Notes: generated from the sequence alone by a model not told the origin. DNA of 37,193 bases from Alicyclobacillus sp. (GCF_023511815.1 NZ_JAIMAV010000020.1:1-37193); one strand, 5' to 3'. Shown: positions 7,660 through 16,267, numbered from the stretch's first letter. Program-made: numbers and translations.

Positions 7660-8658
7660 ATGACGCTGGATCCACGTGTGGAAAGGCTGTTGGCGGCCAT
7701 CGATCCGTCGGCGCCCTCCCCGGGCCCGGGACAGGACCCGGTGGCGCTGCGCGCGTTTCGGCGGCAGTCGCTTGAGGCGCTTCAATTGCCCGTGCGGCCG
7801 GTGGGGGCGGTGGAGGACCGGAGCCTCCCGGGCCCGGGCGGCCCCCTCCCGGTGCGCGTGTACCGGCCCGCCGCGCACACGCGCGGGGCCATGCCGACGG
7901 GCGGGGCGACGCCGGTTGGAAAGGACGGGGAATCGGATCTCGCGCCCTCCCTGCTGGTGTACTTTCACGGGGGCGGCTGGGTGCTGGGCGATCTCGACAC
8001 CGTCGACGACACCTGCCGGGCGTTGTGCGAGGCGTGCCGGCGAGTGGTGGTCTCCGTCGATTACCGATTGGCTCCCGAACACCGGTTTCCGGCGGCCGTG
8101 GACGACGCCCTGCGGGCGGTGCGGTGGGTTGCGGATCACGCCGAGGCGCTCGGGGCAAGCCCGGAGGGACTGGTGGTCGCGGGGGACAGCGCGGGCGGCA
8201 ATCTGGCGACCGTCGTCGCCCTGCGCGCAAGGGATGAGGGCGGCCCGGCCATCGCCGGGCAGGTCTTGGTCTATCCCATCACGGATCACAATTTCGACAC
8301 GCCGTCGTACCGGGAGCACGCCACCGGCTATTCGCTGACGCGCGCCGGGATGATGTGGTTCTTTGCGCAGTATCTGCCTCGAGCGGAGGACGCGGATCAC
8401 CCGTGGGTCTCCCCGCTTCGCGCCCGCGACCTGTCGGGCCTGCCGCCGGCGTTGGTGATCACGGCGGAGCACGATCCGCTGCGCGACGAGGGCGAACGAT
8501 ACGCACAGCGCCTGGAGGCGGCCGGAGTGCCGGTGCGGTTGGTGCGGTTTGACGGAATGGTGCACGGATTTTTCGGCAACGCCGCCTGGGATCTGCCGCA
8601 GCGGATGAAGGCCATCCGGCTCGTGGCGGAGTTTTTGGATGACCTTCGTTGGGCTTGA
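7660..8658 (+). CDS. Alpha/beta hydrolase, hormone-sensitive-lipase (HSL) family esterase
   Basis: A carboxylesterase-like enzyme of 332 residues. It has the HSL oxyanion motif HGGGW (103-107), nucleophile elbow GDSAGG with Ser177, acid Asp272 in EHDPLRDEG and catalytic His302 in MVHGFFG. An N-terminal cap helix (residues 1-60) and the motif DYRLAPEHRFPAAVDD are typical of bacterial family IV esterases, many of which are thermostable. ATG 7660 follows GGAGAGGAGGAC. It lies 115 bases downstream of the SDR, possibly in the same transcript. No signal peptide is seen, so it is cytoplasmic. A stretch around residues 73-93 looks like a small Gly/Ala-rich insertion. Confidence 0.9.
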   Translation: MTLDPRVERLLAAIDPSAPSPGPGQDPVALRAFRRQSLEALQLPVRPVGAVEDRSLPGPGGPLPVRVYRPAAHTRGAMPTGGATPVGKDGESDLAPSLLVYFHGGGWVLGDLDTVDDTCRALCEACRRVVVSVDYRLAPEHRFPAAVDDALRAVRWVADHAEALGASPEGLVVAGDSAGGNLATVVALRARDEGGPAIAGQVLVYPITDHNFDTPSYREHATGYSLTRAGMMWFFAQYLPRAEDADHPWVSPLRARDLSGLPPALVITAEHDPLRDEGERYAQRLEAAGVPVRLVRFDGMVHGFFGNAAWDLPQRMKAIRLVAEFLDDLRWA

Positions 8659-8716
8659 GCGACCCTTTGCGATGGCCGCCACGACATCTGGGCGTTGAAG
8701 GAAAGTCAATGGCGGG

Positions 8717-8753
8717 TGCGGCGGCCTCGGGGCAATCCCCAGGGGCCGCCGCA
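8717..8753. terminator. Bidirectional hairpin between convergent genes
   Basis: TGCGGCGGCC pairs perfectly with GGCCGCCGCA; an inner GGGG-CAAT-CCCC continues the stem after a small internal loop. It sits between the esterase (+) and the symporter (-), which converge here. There is no clear T run on either strand, so termination efficiency is uncertain. Confidence 0.6.
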
Positions 8754-8797
8754 CGCGGAACGTGTGCGGAGAACCGCTGTTCCTCGGCGCCGATGGA

Positions 8798-10303
8798 TCA
8801 TTCGGCGCCGATGCCGGTTTGAGAGCGGACGAACAGTTCGTCGAAACGGCGGATGGCTTCCCGTTCCTCGCGTTGCAGGTATGTGCCGAGCCACGCCGCG
8901 AGAAAACCCAACGGGATGCTGAGGATGCCCGGATTTTGCAGTGGGAACCACGCGGTCTTGGCGTTCATGACCGCCGGGCTGACGAACACCAGCACGAGCG
9001 ACGAGACGAGGCCAACCGCCATACCGAGCACGGCGCCGGTCGTGTTGAAGCGCCTCCAGAAAAGGGAGAGCACGAGGACCGGCACGTTGGCACTCGCCGC
9101 CACGGCAAACGCCAGGGCGACCATGTAGGCGACGTTCCAGTTGCGCGCAAGAATGCCCAGCAGGATGGAAGCCAGCCCGACGCCCAGCGCCGTCCATCGT
9201 GCCACCTTCACCTGTTCCTGTTCCGTGGCCTGACCGCGGCGGATGACGTGAGCGTAGAAGTCGTGGGCGAATGCGGACGATGCGGCAATGGTCAGGCCGG
9301 CGACCACGGCCAGGATGGTGGCAAAGGCGACGGCGGCGATGAACGCCATCAGGAAGTCGCCCCCCAGGTGCTTGGCCAGCAGAGGTGCCGCCATGTTGCC
9401 GCCCTTGTCATACTTGAGAATCTCCTCCTTGCCGACGAGCGCTGCGGCACCAAATCCGAGAAACGTCGTCAGGATATAGAACGCACCGATGATCACCGTG
9501 GCCCAGACGACGGACGCGCGGGCCTGTTTGGCGGTGGGCACCGTGTAGAAACGGATCAGAATGTGGGGCAGACCCGCCGTGCCGAGAACGAGCGCCAAAC
9601 CCAGGGAGATCTGGTCGATTGGGTTTTTGAAGCGCAGGCCGGGTTGGAGGAAGGTGTCGCCATAGCGATCGATGACCGCCTGAAACATACCGCCGACGCT
9701 GAAATGGAACTTCGTCAATACGAGGATGCTGACGACGATGGTGCCTGCCATGAGCAGCACCGCTTTGATGATCTGCACCCACGTGGTACCCAGCATGCCG
9801 CCGAAGACCACGTAAAGCACCATGAGCACCCCAACGACCAGAATCGCCGTGGTGTAATTCAGGCCAATCAGCAGGTGGATGAGGCCTCCGGCGCCAACCA
9901 TCTGCGCAATCATGTAGAACGTGCTGATGACCAGGGTGCTGAGCGCGGCCATGGAACGCACCGGCGCGGGACTGAGTCGAAAGGAGACCACGTCGGCCAT
10001 CGTGTACTTGCCGGAGTTGCGCAGCGGCTCCGCGATGACCAGCAACACGGTGAGATACGCGACGAGAAAACCCACGGAATATAGGAATCCGTCGTAGCCG
10101 CTCAGCGCGATCATTCCGCAGATCCCCAGGAACGAGGCGGCACTCATGTAGTCACCGGCAATGGCAACCCCGTTTTGCCACCCGGACAGCGACCGGCCGG
10201 CCGCGTAAAAATCCGAGGTTGTCCGGGTGCGGCGAGCTGCCCAGTACGTGATGATCAGGGTGACGATGACGATGAGACCGAACAACACGAATGCCTGATT
10301 CAC
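8798..10303 (-). CDS. Sodium:solute symporter, ActP-like (carboxylate uptake)
   Basis: A 501-residue membrane protein of the SSS family, probably 13 helices. It contains [20 protein letters not shown] and [17 protein letters not shown] near the N-terminus, then [16 protein letters not shown] and [17 protein letters not shown], all characteristic of the acetate/pyruvate-type ActP branch. The N-terminus is trimmed to GTG 10303, which follows AAGGAGG; longer frames run into the upstream gene. Its start overlaps the DUF485 stop (4 bases), the usual DUF485-actP arrangement. The LytS/LytTR pair upstream is the likely regulator. The substrate is probably a short monocarboxylate; the sequence cannot separate acetate, pyruvate or lactate. 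Confidence 0.92.
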   Translation of the reverse strand: MNQAFVLFGLIVIVTLIITYWAARRTRTTSDFYAAGRSLSGWQNGVAIAGDYMSAASFLGICGMIALSGYDGFLYSVGFLVAYLTVLLVIAEPLRNSGKYTMADVVSFRLSPAPVRSMAALSTLVISTFYMIAQMVGAGGLIHLLIGLNYTTAILVVGVLMVLYVVFGGMLGTTWVQIIKAVLLMAGTIVVSILVLTKFHFSVGGMFQAVIDRYGDTFLQPGLRFKNPIDQISLGLALVLGTAGLPHILIRFYTVPTAKQARASVVWATVIIGAFYILTTFLGFGAAALVGKEEILKYDKGGNMAAPLLAKHLGGDFLMAFIAAVAFATILAVVAGLTIAASSAFAHDFYAHVIRRGQATEQEQVKVARWTALGVGLASILLGILARNWNVAYMVALAFAVAASANVPVLVLSLFWRRFNTTGAVLGMAVGLVSSLVLVFVSPAVMNAKTAWFPLQNPGILSIPLGFLAAWLGTYLQREEREAIRRFDELFVRSQTGIGAE

Positions 10304-10617
10304 CGCTCCCTCGCCTCCTTCTTGATCTCCTCGGCCAGGCGGTCGAATTCGTTCGCGCGCCGGACGTACAGCCAGCAGATGACCCACACCATCACGAACT
10401 GGGACAGAGCGAACAGATAGCCGAAGTTGACCGAGCCCAGGATGTGCCTTCCCATTAAAGATTTGGCCCAACCTGCGAAAACGCACAACAACAGGTAATA
10501 CGCGAGAAAGAATATGATGGTCGGCACCAGAAACCTCTTCTTACGATGCACCAGTTGACGGAACGCCGTCGCAGAGGCGATGTTCGCCCATGGATCGGAG
10601 AGATTTGGCTGAGTCAT
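10300..10617 (-). CDS. DUF485 small membrane protein, partner of the symporter
   Basis: A 105-residue protein with two predicted membrane helices (about residues 28-50 and 65-87) and a charged C-terminus ([17 protein letters not shown]). This size and layout match DUF485, found next to ActP in many bacteria (YjcH in E. coli). ATG 10617 starts a conserved [10 protein letters not shown] segment; the longer open frame upstream is a shadow of the preceding gene. It overlaps the ActP-like gene by 4 bases. It probably acts as an accessory subunit or in assembly; its molecular role is not established. Confidence 0.85.
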   Translation of the reverse strand: MTQPNLSDPWANIASATAFRQLVHRKKRFLVPTIIFFLAYYLLLCVFAGWAKSLMGRHILGSVNFGYLFALSQFVMVWVICWLYVRRANEFDRLAEEIKKEARER

Positions 10618-10627
10618 GGACAACCCC

Positions 10628-10915
10628 CTATTCATTGGAGCTCTTGTCGGACCCCTTTGATTGCCCGCACCACAGGGCACAGACGACGCCGATGGGGAAG
10701 AGGGCGGCGAATGCCCACCAGAACACGAGTCTGTGGGACATGAGTCCTGTGGGTTGGCGCATTCCCTCGAAAATTCCAATGAGCACCACATACGCAGTCG
10801 CGAGTGTGATCGGCACCGCGTACCTGGGCCGCCACGGCCGCTCGCCACCCCAGACTGTGCTGAAATCGCTTTCCTGAATGGGTGAGCCTGCCTGCCGTTT
10901 CTCCGCCTGGCGCAT
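10628..10915 (-). CDS. Small two-helix membrane protein of unknown function
   Basis: A 95-residue protein starting at ATG 10915 with an excellent ribosome site (AAAGGAGGAGGGG, 3 bases before the start). A soluble 30-residue N-terminus (MRQAEKRQAGSPIQESDF) is followed by two hydrophobic segments at about 34-55 and 66-84 and a short polar tail. I do not recognise the family. It ends 10 bases before the DUF485 gene and is clearly co-transcribed with it and the ActP-like symporter, so it may be an extra small subunit of that carrier. Codon use and ribosome site make it a real gene. Confidence 0.7.
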   Translation of the reverse strand: MRQAEKRQAGSPIQESDFSTVWGGERPWRPRYAVPITLATAYVVLIGIFEGMRQPTGLMSHRLVFWWAFAALFPIGVVCALWCGQSKGSDKSSNE

Positions 10916-10942
10916 GCTTCCCCTCCTCCTTTCTTCGTGCAG

Positions 10943-10957
10943 CGTGTGACGCACACG
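10943..10957. promoter_or_regulatory. CGTGTG-ACG-CACACG inverted repeat, operator candidate
   Basis: A perfect 6-bp inverted repeat with a 3-base centre lies 27 bases upstream of the small membrane protein's start, in the 122-base gap separating the symporter genes from the LytTR gene. It may be an operator or a short RNA hairpin. A promoter is also possible in this gap, but no strong boxes are visible. Confidence 0.35.
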
Positions 10958-11037
10958 ACGCACAGGCGATCCCCACCATCCACACCATACAAGTATCGCT
11001 TGATGGTGCGGACCACCTCGTGCATGAACGGTCGGTC

Positions 11038-11886
11038 TCAGCGCGTGAATTGCCGCATTCGTTCGAATAGAGCGCGTGCGGCGTGACGGCTGACCGGGAG
11101 CTCCGTGTGTGCCGGGTCGTCCATCACCACGGTGTAGGCTCCGTTCACCCACGGTCGGATGGAAGCGATGTGGTGCAGGTGGATAAGGCAACTTTTGTGA
11201 CAGCGGAAGAATGGCAGTCCGTGCAGTCTGTCTTCCAAATCCTGCAGGGTCGTACGAACCGTGATCACGCTGTTGAGCGTGTGAACCTCCACCACGCGAT
11301 CCGCACGGAGTGCGAACCGGATCTGGTCAGGCAAAACGACGACGAAACCGTCACGCCGAGCCAACAGGAGGCGTATCCCGGTTGTCTGAAGATGGGTTCG
11401 ACCGGTCGGTGGTCCAGCGTCGTGGCCGGCACTTCCGGGGGTCGGGCGAACGGCCATGGCTGCATCGAGAAGATTTGCGGATGATGAATCGCGATTTGCC
11501 ATGGAAGTCAATCGGTTGGCAATCCGTTGGCGAATCCGCGAGACCGTTGCGAATACACGCTGTGGATCGTACGGCTTGAGCAGGTAATCGACCGCCTCCA
11601 CGTTGAATGCCTCCACCGCGTACCGATCGTAGGCCGTTGTGAAGACGACAAACGGGACGCCGTCCACCTCCCGCGTCATGGCCGCGTGTCGAGCAACCTG
11701 CACGCCAGATCCGCCCGGGAGATGGATATCGAGAAAGATCACATCTGGATGATGCGCCGCCATCCGTTCGAGAGCCTCCCGCGCGGTGGAGGCTGGCGGA
11801 CACAACGTCACATCCTCATAGGTCGACAACAGCGCCGTCAGCTCGTCTCGGGCTGCCCATTCGTCTTCCACAATCAACGCGATCAT
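11038..11886 (-). CDS. LytTR-family response regulator
   Basis: The transcription factor of the adjacent two-component system, 282 residues. An N-terminal receiver domain has the acidic pair in IVEDEW (Glu7-Asp8), phospho-acceptor Asp53 (FLDIHLPGG), Thr in FTTAYD and Lys in YLLKPYD. An alanine- and proline-rich linker (about 125-170) leads to a LytTR DNA-binding domain, including VEVHTLNSVITVRTTLQDLE and FFRCHKSCLIHL. The start is set at ATG 11886, which overlaps the kinase stop (ATGA). In other bacteria LytTR regulators paired with LytS kinases control carboxylate transporters, which fits the symporters on both sides. Confidence 0.92.
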   Translation of the reverse strand: MIALIVEDEWAARDELTALLSTYEDVTLCPPASTAREALERMAAHHPDVIFLDIHLPGGSGVQVARHAAMTREVDGVPFVVFTTAYDRYAVEAFNVEAVDYLLKPYDPQRVFATVSRIRQRIANRLTSMANRDSSSANLLDAAMAVRPTPGSAGHDAGPPTGRTHLQTTGIRLLLARRDGFVVVLPDQIRFALRADRVVEVHTLNSVITVRTTLQDLEDRLHGLPFFRCHKSCLIHLHHIASIRPWVNGAYTVVMDDPAHTELPVSRHAARALFERMRQFTR

Positions 11887-13640
11887 GCGCCTGGCCACAC
11901 CTCCGGTGAAATTTGTCTGCCAGCGGGAATGGTGAACCACACGCGGGCTCCGCAAGGCTTCGTATTTTCCAGATGCAGGGTGTTCTCGGGCCCGAACAGG
12001 GCCTCAAGCCGTTCTCCGACTATGGAAAGTCCGATTCCGGTTCCGCTCGTACTCCGCTGGTTCGTGCCCTTCAGCAGCTCGTCCGGAAATCCTGGGCCGT
12101 CGTCCAGCACCTCCACTCGAACGAAGGACTCGTGCTGTTCAATTCGTACGACAATGCGGCCGGACAGACCGTTGGCGCCGAGGCCGTGTTTCACGGCATT
12201 TTCAATCAGCGGTTGGAGGGTGCAGGGCGGGAGGAGCGCATTGGCCTCGGGATGGACCGTCCAAGTCACCTGAATGCGTCCGGGATACCGGGCTTCGACA
12301 ATTTCTGTGTAGGCACGCGCGTGGCGCACCTCGTCGGCGAGTGGAACCAATAGGTGTCGGGTGCTTTCAACGCTGTGGCGTAAAAATTCTGCCAGGCGCA
12401 ACACCATGTGGCGCGCGCGGGGCGGGTCTTGACGAATCAGGCCGGTGATCAGCTGAAGCGTGTTGAACAGGAAGTGCGGATGGATCTGGGTCTGCAGTGC
12501 GCGCAGACGAGACTCCTGAGCGATACGGCGCAGTTCCTCCACCGCGCTGAGATCGAGTTCACGTGAAATAATCCGACCGAGGCCGCGTGCGACCTCTTCG
12601 TCGACCGCCCGGAGAGGCCTGTGATGTTGGGTGTACAGCACGATGGCCCCCACGATCCTCCCCAGCTGACGAAACGGCACCACCATGGCTCCGCGCAGAG
12701 GGCATCCTCGTCGCGTGCAGACGGTCTCGTCCGCCTCCCCAACCACGATGATGTCACCCGTCCTGAGCGCTTGAAGGACCCACGGTGGAAGGCGGTCGTC
12801 GTAGAGAGCGTGGTGATCGACACCCAACCCGACGTGCGCCAGAACCCGGGCCGTGTCGGTCACCGCGACGGCAGGCGTCGGCAGTGTATGCCACAACTGC
12901 TCGGCCAGGTCGCGGGCCGCCGGCACGGTGAGTTGCCAGCGCAGCGAACTGAGGGTCTTCTCGACCACGTGCAGCGCGCGTTGCATCTGTACCGCCGCTG
13001 CCTGATCCGCCTCCTGGACGGCCACGCGGACGATGGCGCTGAACAGTCCGATGGCGAGGCTGTCGGAAATCACCATGGGTAAACCGATGGTGTCCACGAA
13101 TCGAATGATGGCGTCGTCGTGGATGCGACCGGGCAGGATGAGCAACATGGCACAAAACAGAATCGGTGCGAACAGTCCGACAAACACCGCTTTCTCGGGC
13201 GAGAGGACGCCTTCGTCGCGAAAAGCCCGTGCCACACTGCCGGCGAGAACCCCCGCGAGGGGCTGCGCGAACAGGGTGGCCCAAGGTGTTGCTCCGCCGG
13301 TGACAGCCCCAATGACGCCCGCCAATGCGCCCACACCCAATCCTGTCCACGGACCATCGACCAATCCGGCAATGACCACGGCCGTCAGCTCCGGCCCGAT
13401 GCGGACCGCATCGGCGGGTGCGTGCCAGGACCAGGGCAGCTGCGTGATGGGGTCCGGTTGAAAATCGACACCCAACACGATGCCGGCCAGCGATACCACC
13501 GAGAATATGCTGACGTTCCACAGCCGGGTCGCGCTTTGGCTCCCGAACCGGCGGCGAGGCCCGGGTAGACGGGTGAACGCAAAGACTCCGACCAATAGAA
13601 CGGCGCTGCGTTCAAGAAAGAGAAAGGTGTAACCTCCCAC
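11883..13640 (-). CDS. LytS-type sensor histidine kinase
   Basis: A 585-residue membrane kinase. Residues 1-200 form a multi-helix sensor of the 5TM-5TMR_LYT type, with NxxR-like AVRIGPELTAVVIAGLVDGPWTG and GLGVGALAGVIGAVTGG. A GAF-like domain follows (about 215-370, with CPLRGAMVVPFRQLG). The His_kinase domain has QIHPHFLFNTLQ, the phosphorylated His being His389, and the HATPase has LIENAVKHG, DDGPGF and GTGIGLSIV. It starts with GTG 13640, three bases after the upstream symporter stop, and overlaps the regulator gene by 4 bases. Known LytS-family members sense pyruvate or related carboxylates or membrane potential. The ligand here is inferred to be the substrate of one of the symporters. 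Confidence 0.93.
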   Translation of the reverse strand: MGGYTFLFLERSAVLLVGVFAFTRLPGPRRRFGSQSATRLWNVSIFSVVSLAGIVLGVDFQPDPITQLPWSWHAPADAVRIGPELTAVVIAGLVDGPWTGLGVGALAGVIGAVTGGATPWATLFAQPLAGVLAGSVARAFRDEGVLSPEKAVFVGLFAPILFCAMLLILPGRIHDDAIIRFVDTIGLPMVISDSLAIGLFSAIVRVAVQEADQAAAVQMQRALHVVEKTLSSLRWQLTVPAARDLAEQLWHTLPTPAVAVTDTARVLAHVGLGVDHHALYDDRLPPWVLQALRTGDIIVVGEADETVCTRRGCPLRGAMVVPFRQLGRIVGAIVLYTQHHRPLRAVDEEVARGLGRIISRELDLSAVEELRRIAQESRLRALQTQIHPHFLFNTLQLITGLIRQDPPRARHMVLRLAEFLRHSVESTRHLLVPLADEVRHARAYTEIVEARYPGRIQVTWTVHPEANALLPPCTLQPLIENAVKHGLGANGLSGRIVVRIEQHESFVRVEVLDDGPGFPDELLKGTNQRSTSGTGIGLSIVGERLEALFGPENTLHLENTKPCGARVWFTIPAGRQISPEVWPGA

Positions 13641-13643
13641 CGC

Positions 13644-15101
13644 TCAGCCCTCCCCGGCGACACCGCGGTGGTGTCCGCCGTCCGAGTTCATCCGGCGCAC
13701 CTCCCGGTGTTTCCACCAACTGCCGAGCAGGCAGCCGGCAAACCCTGCCGCGATGGCCACAATGCCTGTCGGTATGGGTGCCTTGGTGGGTGCTTCGGGT
13801 GGCCAGGCGATGGTCATCATCAGGGCGCCGATCCCACCGGCGGCGAGTCCGAACAATGCCCCCCGGGTGTTGAAGGCGCGCCAGTAAAACGCGCACAGCA
13901 ACACCGGGGCGTTGGTCGCCGCGGTCCAGGTGAACACCAGCGACACCAGCGATGTGATGCTGCCCACGTGCGCCACAGCGGCGGCCAGTGTGGCGGCGGC
14001 GCCGATGGCGGCCGCGCACAGGCGCGCGCTGCGCAGGGACGCGGCCGGTGACCGGGGTGCCCCGCGGTGCAGCAGATCATGTGCCAGGGCCCCGGTGGCG
14101 GACAACAGCAGTCCCGTGACGACCGCGAGGATGGTCGTCAGGGCGACGGCCGCGACGAACGCGCTGAAGAAGTGCCCCCCAATGGTGCGGGTGAGGGCGA
14201 GGAGCGCCAGATTGCCGTGGGGATCGGCCGGACTGGGATGGATGCCGAGCGCCAGCACGCCCCAGCCGAGGACGAGCATCAAAAGATAGAAGAGACCCAA
14301 TGCGGCGGTGGCGGTGGAAAGAGAGCGGCGGGCAACCGCGGGAGAAGGAACGGTCAAAAAGCGGACGACAATGTGCGGCATTCCCAGGGTGCCGATGACA
14401 ATCGGCACGTGCACGGACAGCATATCCATCGAACCGTGGTAGAGCAACCCCGGGGCCGCATAAAGCGCGGGCATCGCTTCGGGCAGCGCGGCCAGGTCCC
14501 AGTGAAAACGGGCCATCAGCATCAACGACAAAAACAGCGCTGTGGCGAGCATCAGCACACTTTTGACCATCTGTACCCAGGAAGTCGACACCATGCCGCC
14601 GACCGTGACATACAGCGTCATCAATCCGCCCATCAGCCAGACCGCCCCCGGATGAGGCAGACCGAAGACTTCCTGTGCCAACTGGCCGGCTGCCACCAAC
14701 TGCGGGATCAGATAGGCCACGGAGATGATCAGTGTGTTGACGGCGATGGCCGTGCGGACGACCCCTGTCCCCAACAGTTGCTCCAGTGCGTCTGCAAGGG
14801 TATATCTTCCGAGTCTATGGATGGGTTCGGCAACCGTCCACAGCAGAAGATAGGACACGAAGAACGAGGTGGCGTACAGGAACCCGTCGAATCCGTACGC
14901 CGCCATCGCGCCGCACACTCCGAGCAGGGAGGCGGCGCTGACGAAATCTCCCGCGATGGCCAGCCCGTTTTGCACACCGGTCAGTCCGTGCGATGCGGCG
15001 TAAAACCGATCGGGGTCGTGGTGGGTCCGGGCGGACCAATAACTGATGAGCAGAGCGCTCGCCACGACGGCCAGGAGAAAAAACGAGTCGTCCGGGGGCA
15101 C
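13644..15101 (-). CDS. Second, divergent ActP-like sodium:solute symporter
   Basis: A 485-residue SSS-family carrier with motifs parallel to those of the 8798-10303 gene: FYAASHGLTGVQNGLAIAGD, SAASLLGVCGAMAAYGFDG, IGTLGMPHIVVRFLTVP and LTTILAVVTGLLLSA. The two differ at many positions and in loop lengths, so this is an old paralogue rather than a recent copy. GTG 15101 has a very strong ribosome site (GGAGGTGATC). It heads the kinase-regulator operon, with 3 bases to the kinase start. Because it is co-transcribed with the kinase it may act as a co-sensor or as a second carrier. It has no DUF485 partner of its own. Confidence 0.9.
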   Translation of the reverse strand: MPPDDSFFLLAVVASALLISYWSARTHHDPDRFYAASHGLTGVQNGLAIAGDFVSAASLLGVCGAMAAYGFDGFLYATSFFVSYLLLWTVAEPIHRLGRYTLADALEQLLGTGVVRTAIAVNTLIISVAYLIPQLVAAGQLAQEVFGLPHPGAVWLMGGLMTLYVTVGGMVSTSWVQMVKSVLMLATALFLSLMLMARFHWDLAALPEAMPALYAAPGLLYHGSMDMLSVHVPIVIGTLGMPHIVVRFLTVPSPAVARRSLSTATAALGLFYLLMLVLGWGVLALGIHPSPADPHGNLALLALTRTIGGHFFSAFVAAVALTTILAVVTGLLLSATGALAHDLLHRGAPRSPAASLRSARLCAAAIGAAATLAAAVAHVGSITSLVSLVFTWTAATNAPVLLCAFYWRAFNTRGALFGLAAGGIGALMMTIAWPPEAPTKAPIPTGIVAIAAGFAGCLLGSWWKHREVRRMNSDGGHHRGVAGEG

Positions 15102-15209
15102 TGGCGATCACCTCCGACACGAATATAAAATCCGAAAGAGGGGATCAATCTATAAATTCTACGGATTTTCTGCCGCTCCCTGCAGGGGACTGTGCGGAAA
15201 GAATTCCGG

Positions 15210-15239
15210 TTGACAGACCGCTTCTGCAATGACCATGAT
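15210..15239 (+). promoter_or_regulatory. Putative sigma-A promoter for the antiterminator gene
   Basis: A perfect TTGACA at 15210-15215 and CATGAT at 15234-15239 are separated by 18 bases, giving a transcript start about 35 bases before GTG 15281. The AT-rich stretch at 15120-15165 in the same divergent gap probably carries the opposing promoter of the symporter operon, but its boxes are unclear. Confidence 0.5.
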
Positions 15240-15280
15240 GCCCTTGACGCGAGCGTGATGCGTGAGGAGGCTCAGGTGGT

Positions 15281-16120
15281 GTGGCGTACCAAGTGAAGCG
15301 CGCACTGAACAATAACGTGGTTGTCGTCCGACCCGAGGCGGGAGAACGCGAAGAGATCTGGGTCGGCCGCGGCATCGGCTTCGGCGTTCGCCCCGGGTTG
15401 CCGCTGATGGCCGACGACCCGCGGGTGGAGCAACGTTTCGTGCTCGCGAATGAAGAACACCGAACGCGCTTTCGCCAACTGTTCACCGTGGTCGATCCCG
15501 TCGTGATTGGACTTGCCGAAGAGATCATCGCGCGAGCGGAGCGGGCGCTCGGACAGGCCCTGCACGAGCACATTCACGTGGCGCTGGCGGATCACATCGG
15601 TTTTGCCCTGGAGCGGCTGCGCGGCGGGTTGGAGGTGGACAACCCGTTCGTGGAGGAGTTGGAAGCGCTGTATCCGAGGCACTGGGCGGTGGCGGAAGAT
15701 GCCGCCGCGCTGATTGAGGATCGGTTCGGGATCCCCATCCCGCGCTCCGAGATCGGGTTTCTGACGCTGCACCTGCACGCCGCGTCCCAGGAGGGGGGAC
15801 TTCGCACCTCCGTTCGGGTGGCGGACGGGGTGAAGGCGGCGTTGGACGCCACCGAGGCCAACCTGGGGCATGCGCTGGAGCGGTCCAGCCTGGATCACCA
15901 GCGCCTGGTGACCCATCTGCGCTTCGCGATTCAGCGCGGGTTGCGCCGGGAGCAGGCGGACAATCCGCTCAAGGAAGCCATCCGGGAGCGCCTTCCGGAA
16001 AGCCACCGGGCGGCCGTCGCGGCGGCGAAGGCGGTGGCAGAGCGGATTCAGGTCGAGCTGCCGGAGGACGAGGTGGCGTACCTCGCCCTGCACATTGAGC
16101 GAATCCGCCGTCGCGGTTGA
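15281..16120 (+). CDS. PRD-containing transcriptional antiterminator, GlcT-like
   Basis: An RNA-binding antiterminator of the BglG/GlcT family, 279 residues. Residues 1-58 are the co-antiterminator domain (VKRALNNNVVVV, GRGIGFG). PRD1 and PRD2 follow, with the four expected regulatory histidines: His105 (DHIGFA), His164 (LTLHLH), His212 (THLRFA) and His271 (LALHIE). The family is phosphorylated by PTS proteins, so sugar flux controls binding to a leader RNA. GTG 15281 follows GAGGAGG. The RNA target (16159-16189) lies immediately downstream, before the IICB gene, and matches the GlcT/ptsG type of target. So the likely job is induction of this PTS operon when its sugar is present. Confidence 0.93.
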   Translation: MAYQVKRALNNNVVVVRPEAGEREEIWVGRGIGFGVRPGLPLMADDPRVEQRFVLANEEHRTRFRQLFTVVDPVVIGLAEEIIARAERALGQALHEHIHVALADHIGFALERLRGGLEVDNPFVEELEALYPRHWAVAEDAAALIEDRFGIPIPRSEIGFLTLHLHAASQEGGLRTSVRVADGVKAALDATEANLGHALERSSLDHQRLVTHLRFAIQRGLRREQADNPLKEAIRERLPESHRAAVAAAKAVAERIQVELPEDEVAYLALHIERIRRRG

Positions 16121-16158
16121 CGCCGCGCGGCGGGGCGTGCTATTCTCCCGGATGTAAG

Positions 16159-16189
16159 CGTGTTACTGTCGATGAGGGACAGGCATGAG
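16159..16189 (+). promoter_or_regulatory. Ribonucleic antiterminator (RAT), GlcT type
   Basis: The segment reads GCGTGTTACTG, a short spacer, then ACAGGCATGAG. From memory, this GTGTTACTG...CAGGCATGAG pattern is the conserved sequence of the GlcT target in ptsG leaders of Bacillus and Staphylococcus. Its 3' half overlaps the 5' arm of the terminator at 16177-16216, so the two structures exclude each other. Confidence 0.85.
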
Positions 16190-16216
16190 CTGACAAGGCT
16201 CGGCCTGTCCTTTTTT
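16177..16216 (+). terminator. Regulated Rho-independent leader terminator
   Basis: GGACAGGC (16177-16184) pairs with GCCTGTCC (16203-16210), with GAGC/GCTC extending the stem, and TTTTTT follows directly. It stops transcription between the antiterminator gene and the PTS genes unless the bound RAT prevents it. It probably also ends the antiterminator transcript. Confidence 0.92.
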
Positions 16217-16267
16217 CGTTGGCCGCCCCCATGAAGCGGATGCGACGGGCGGTGAGCGGATCGAACG

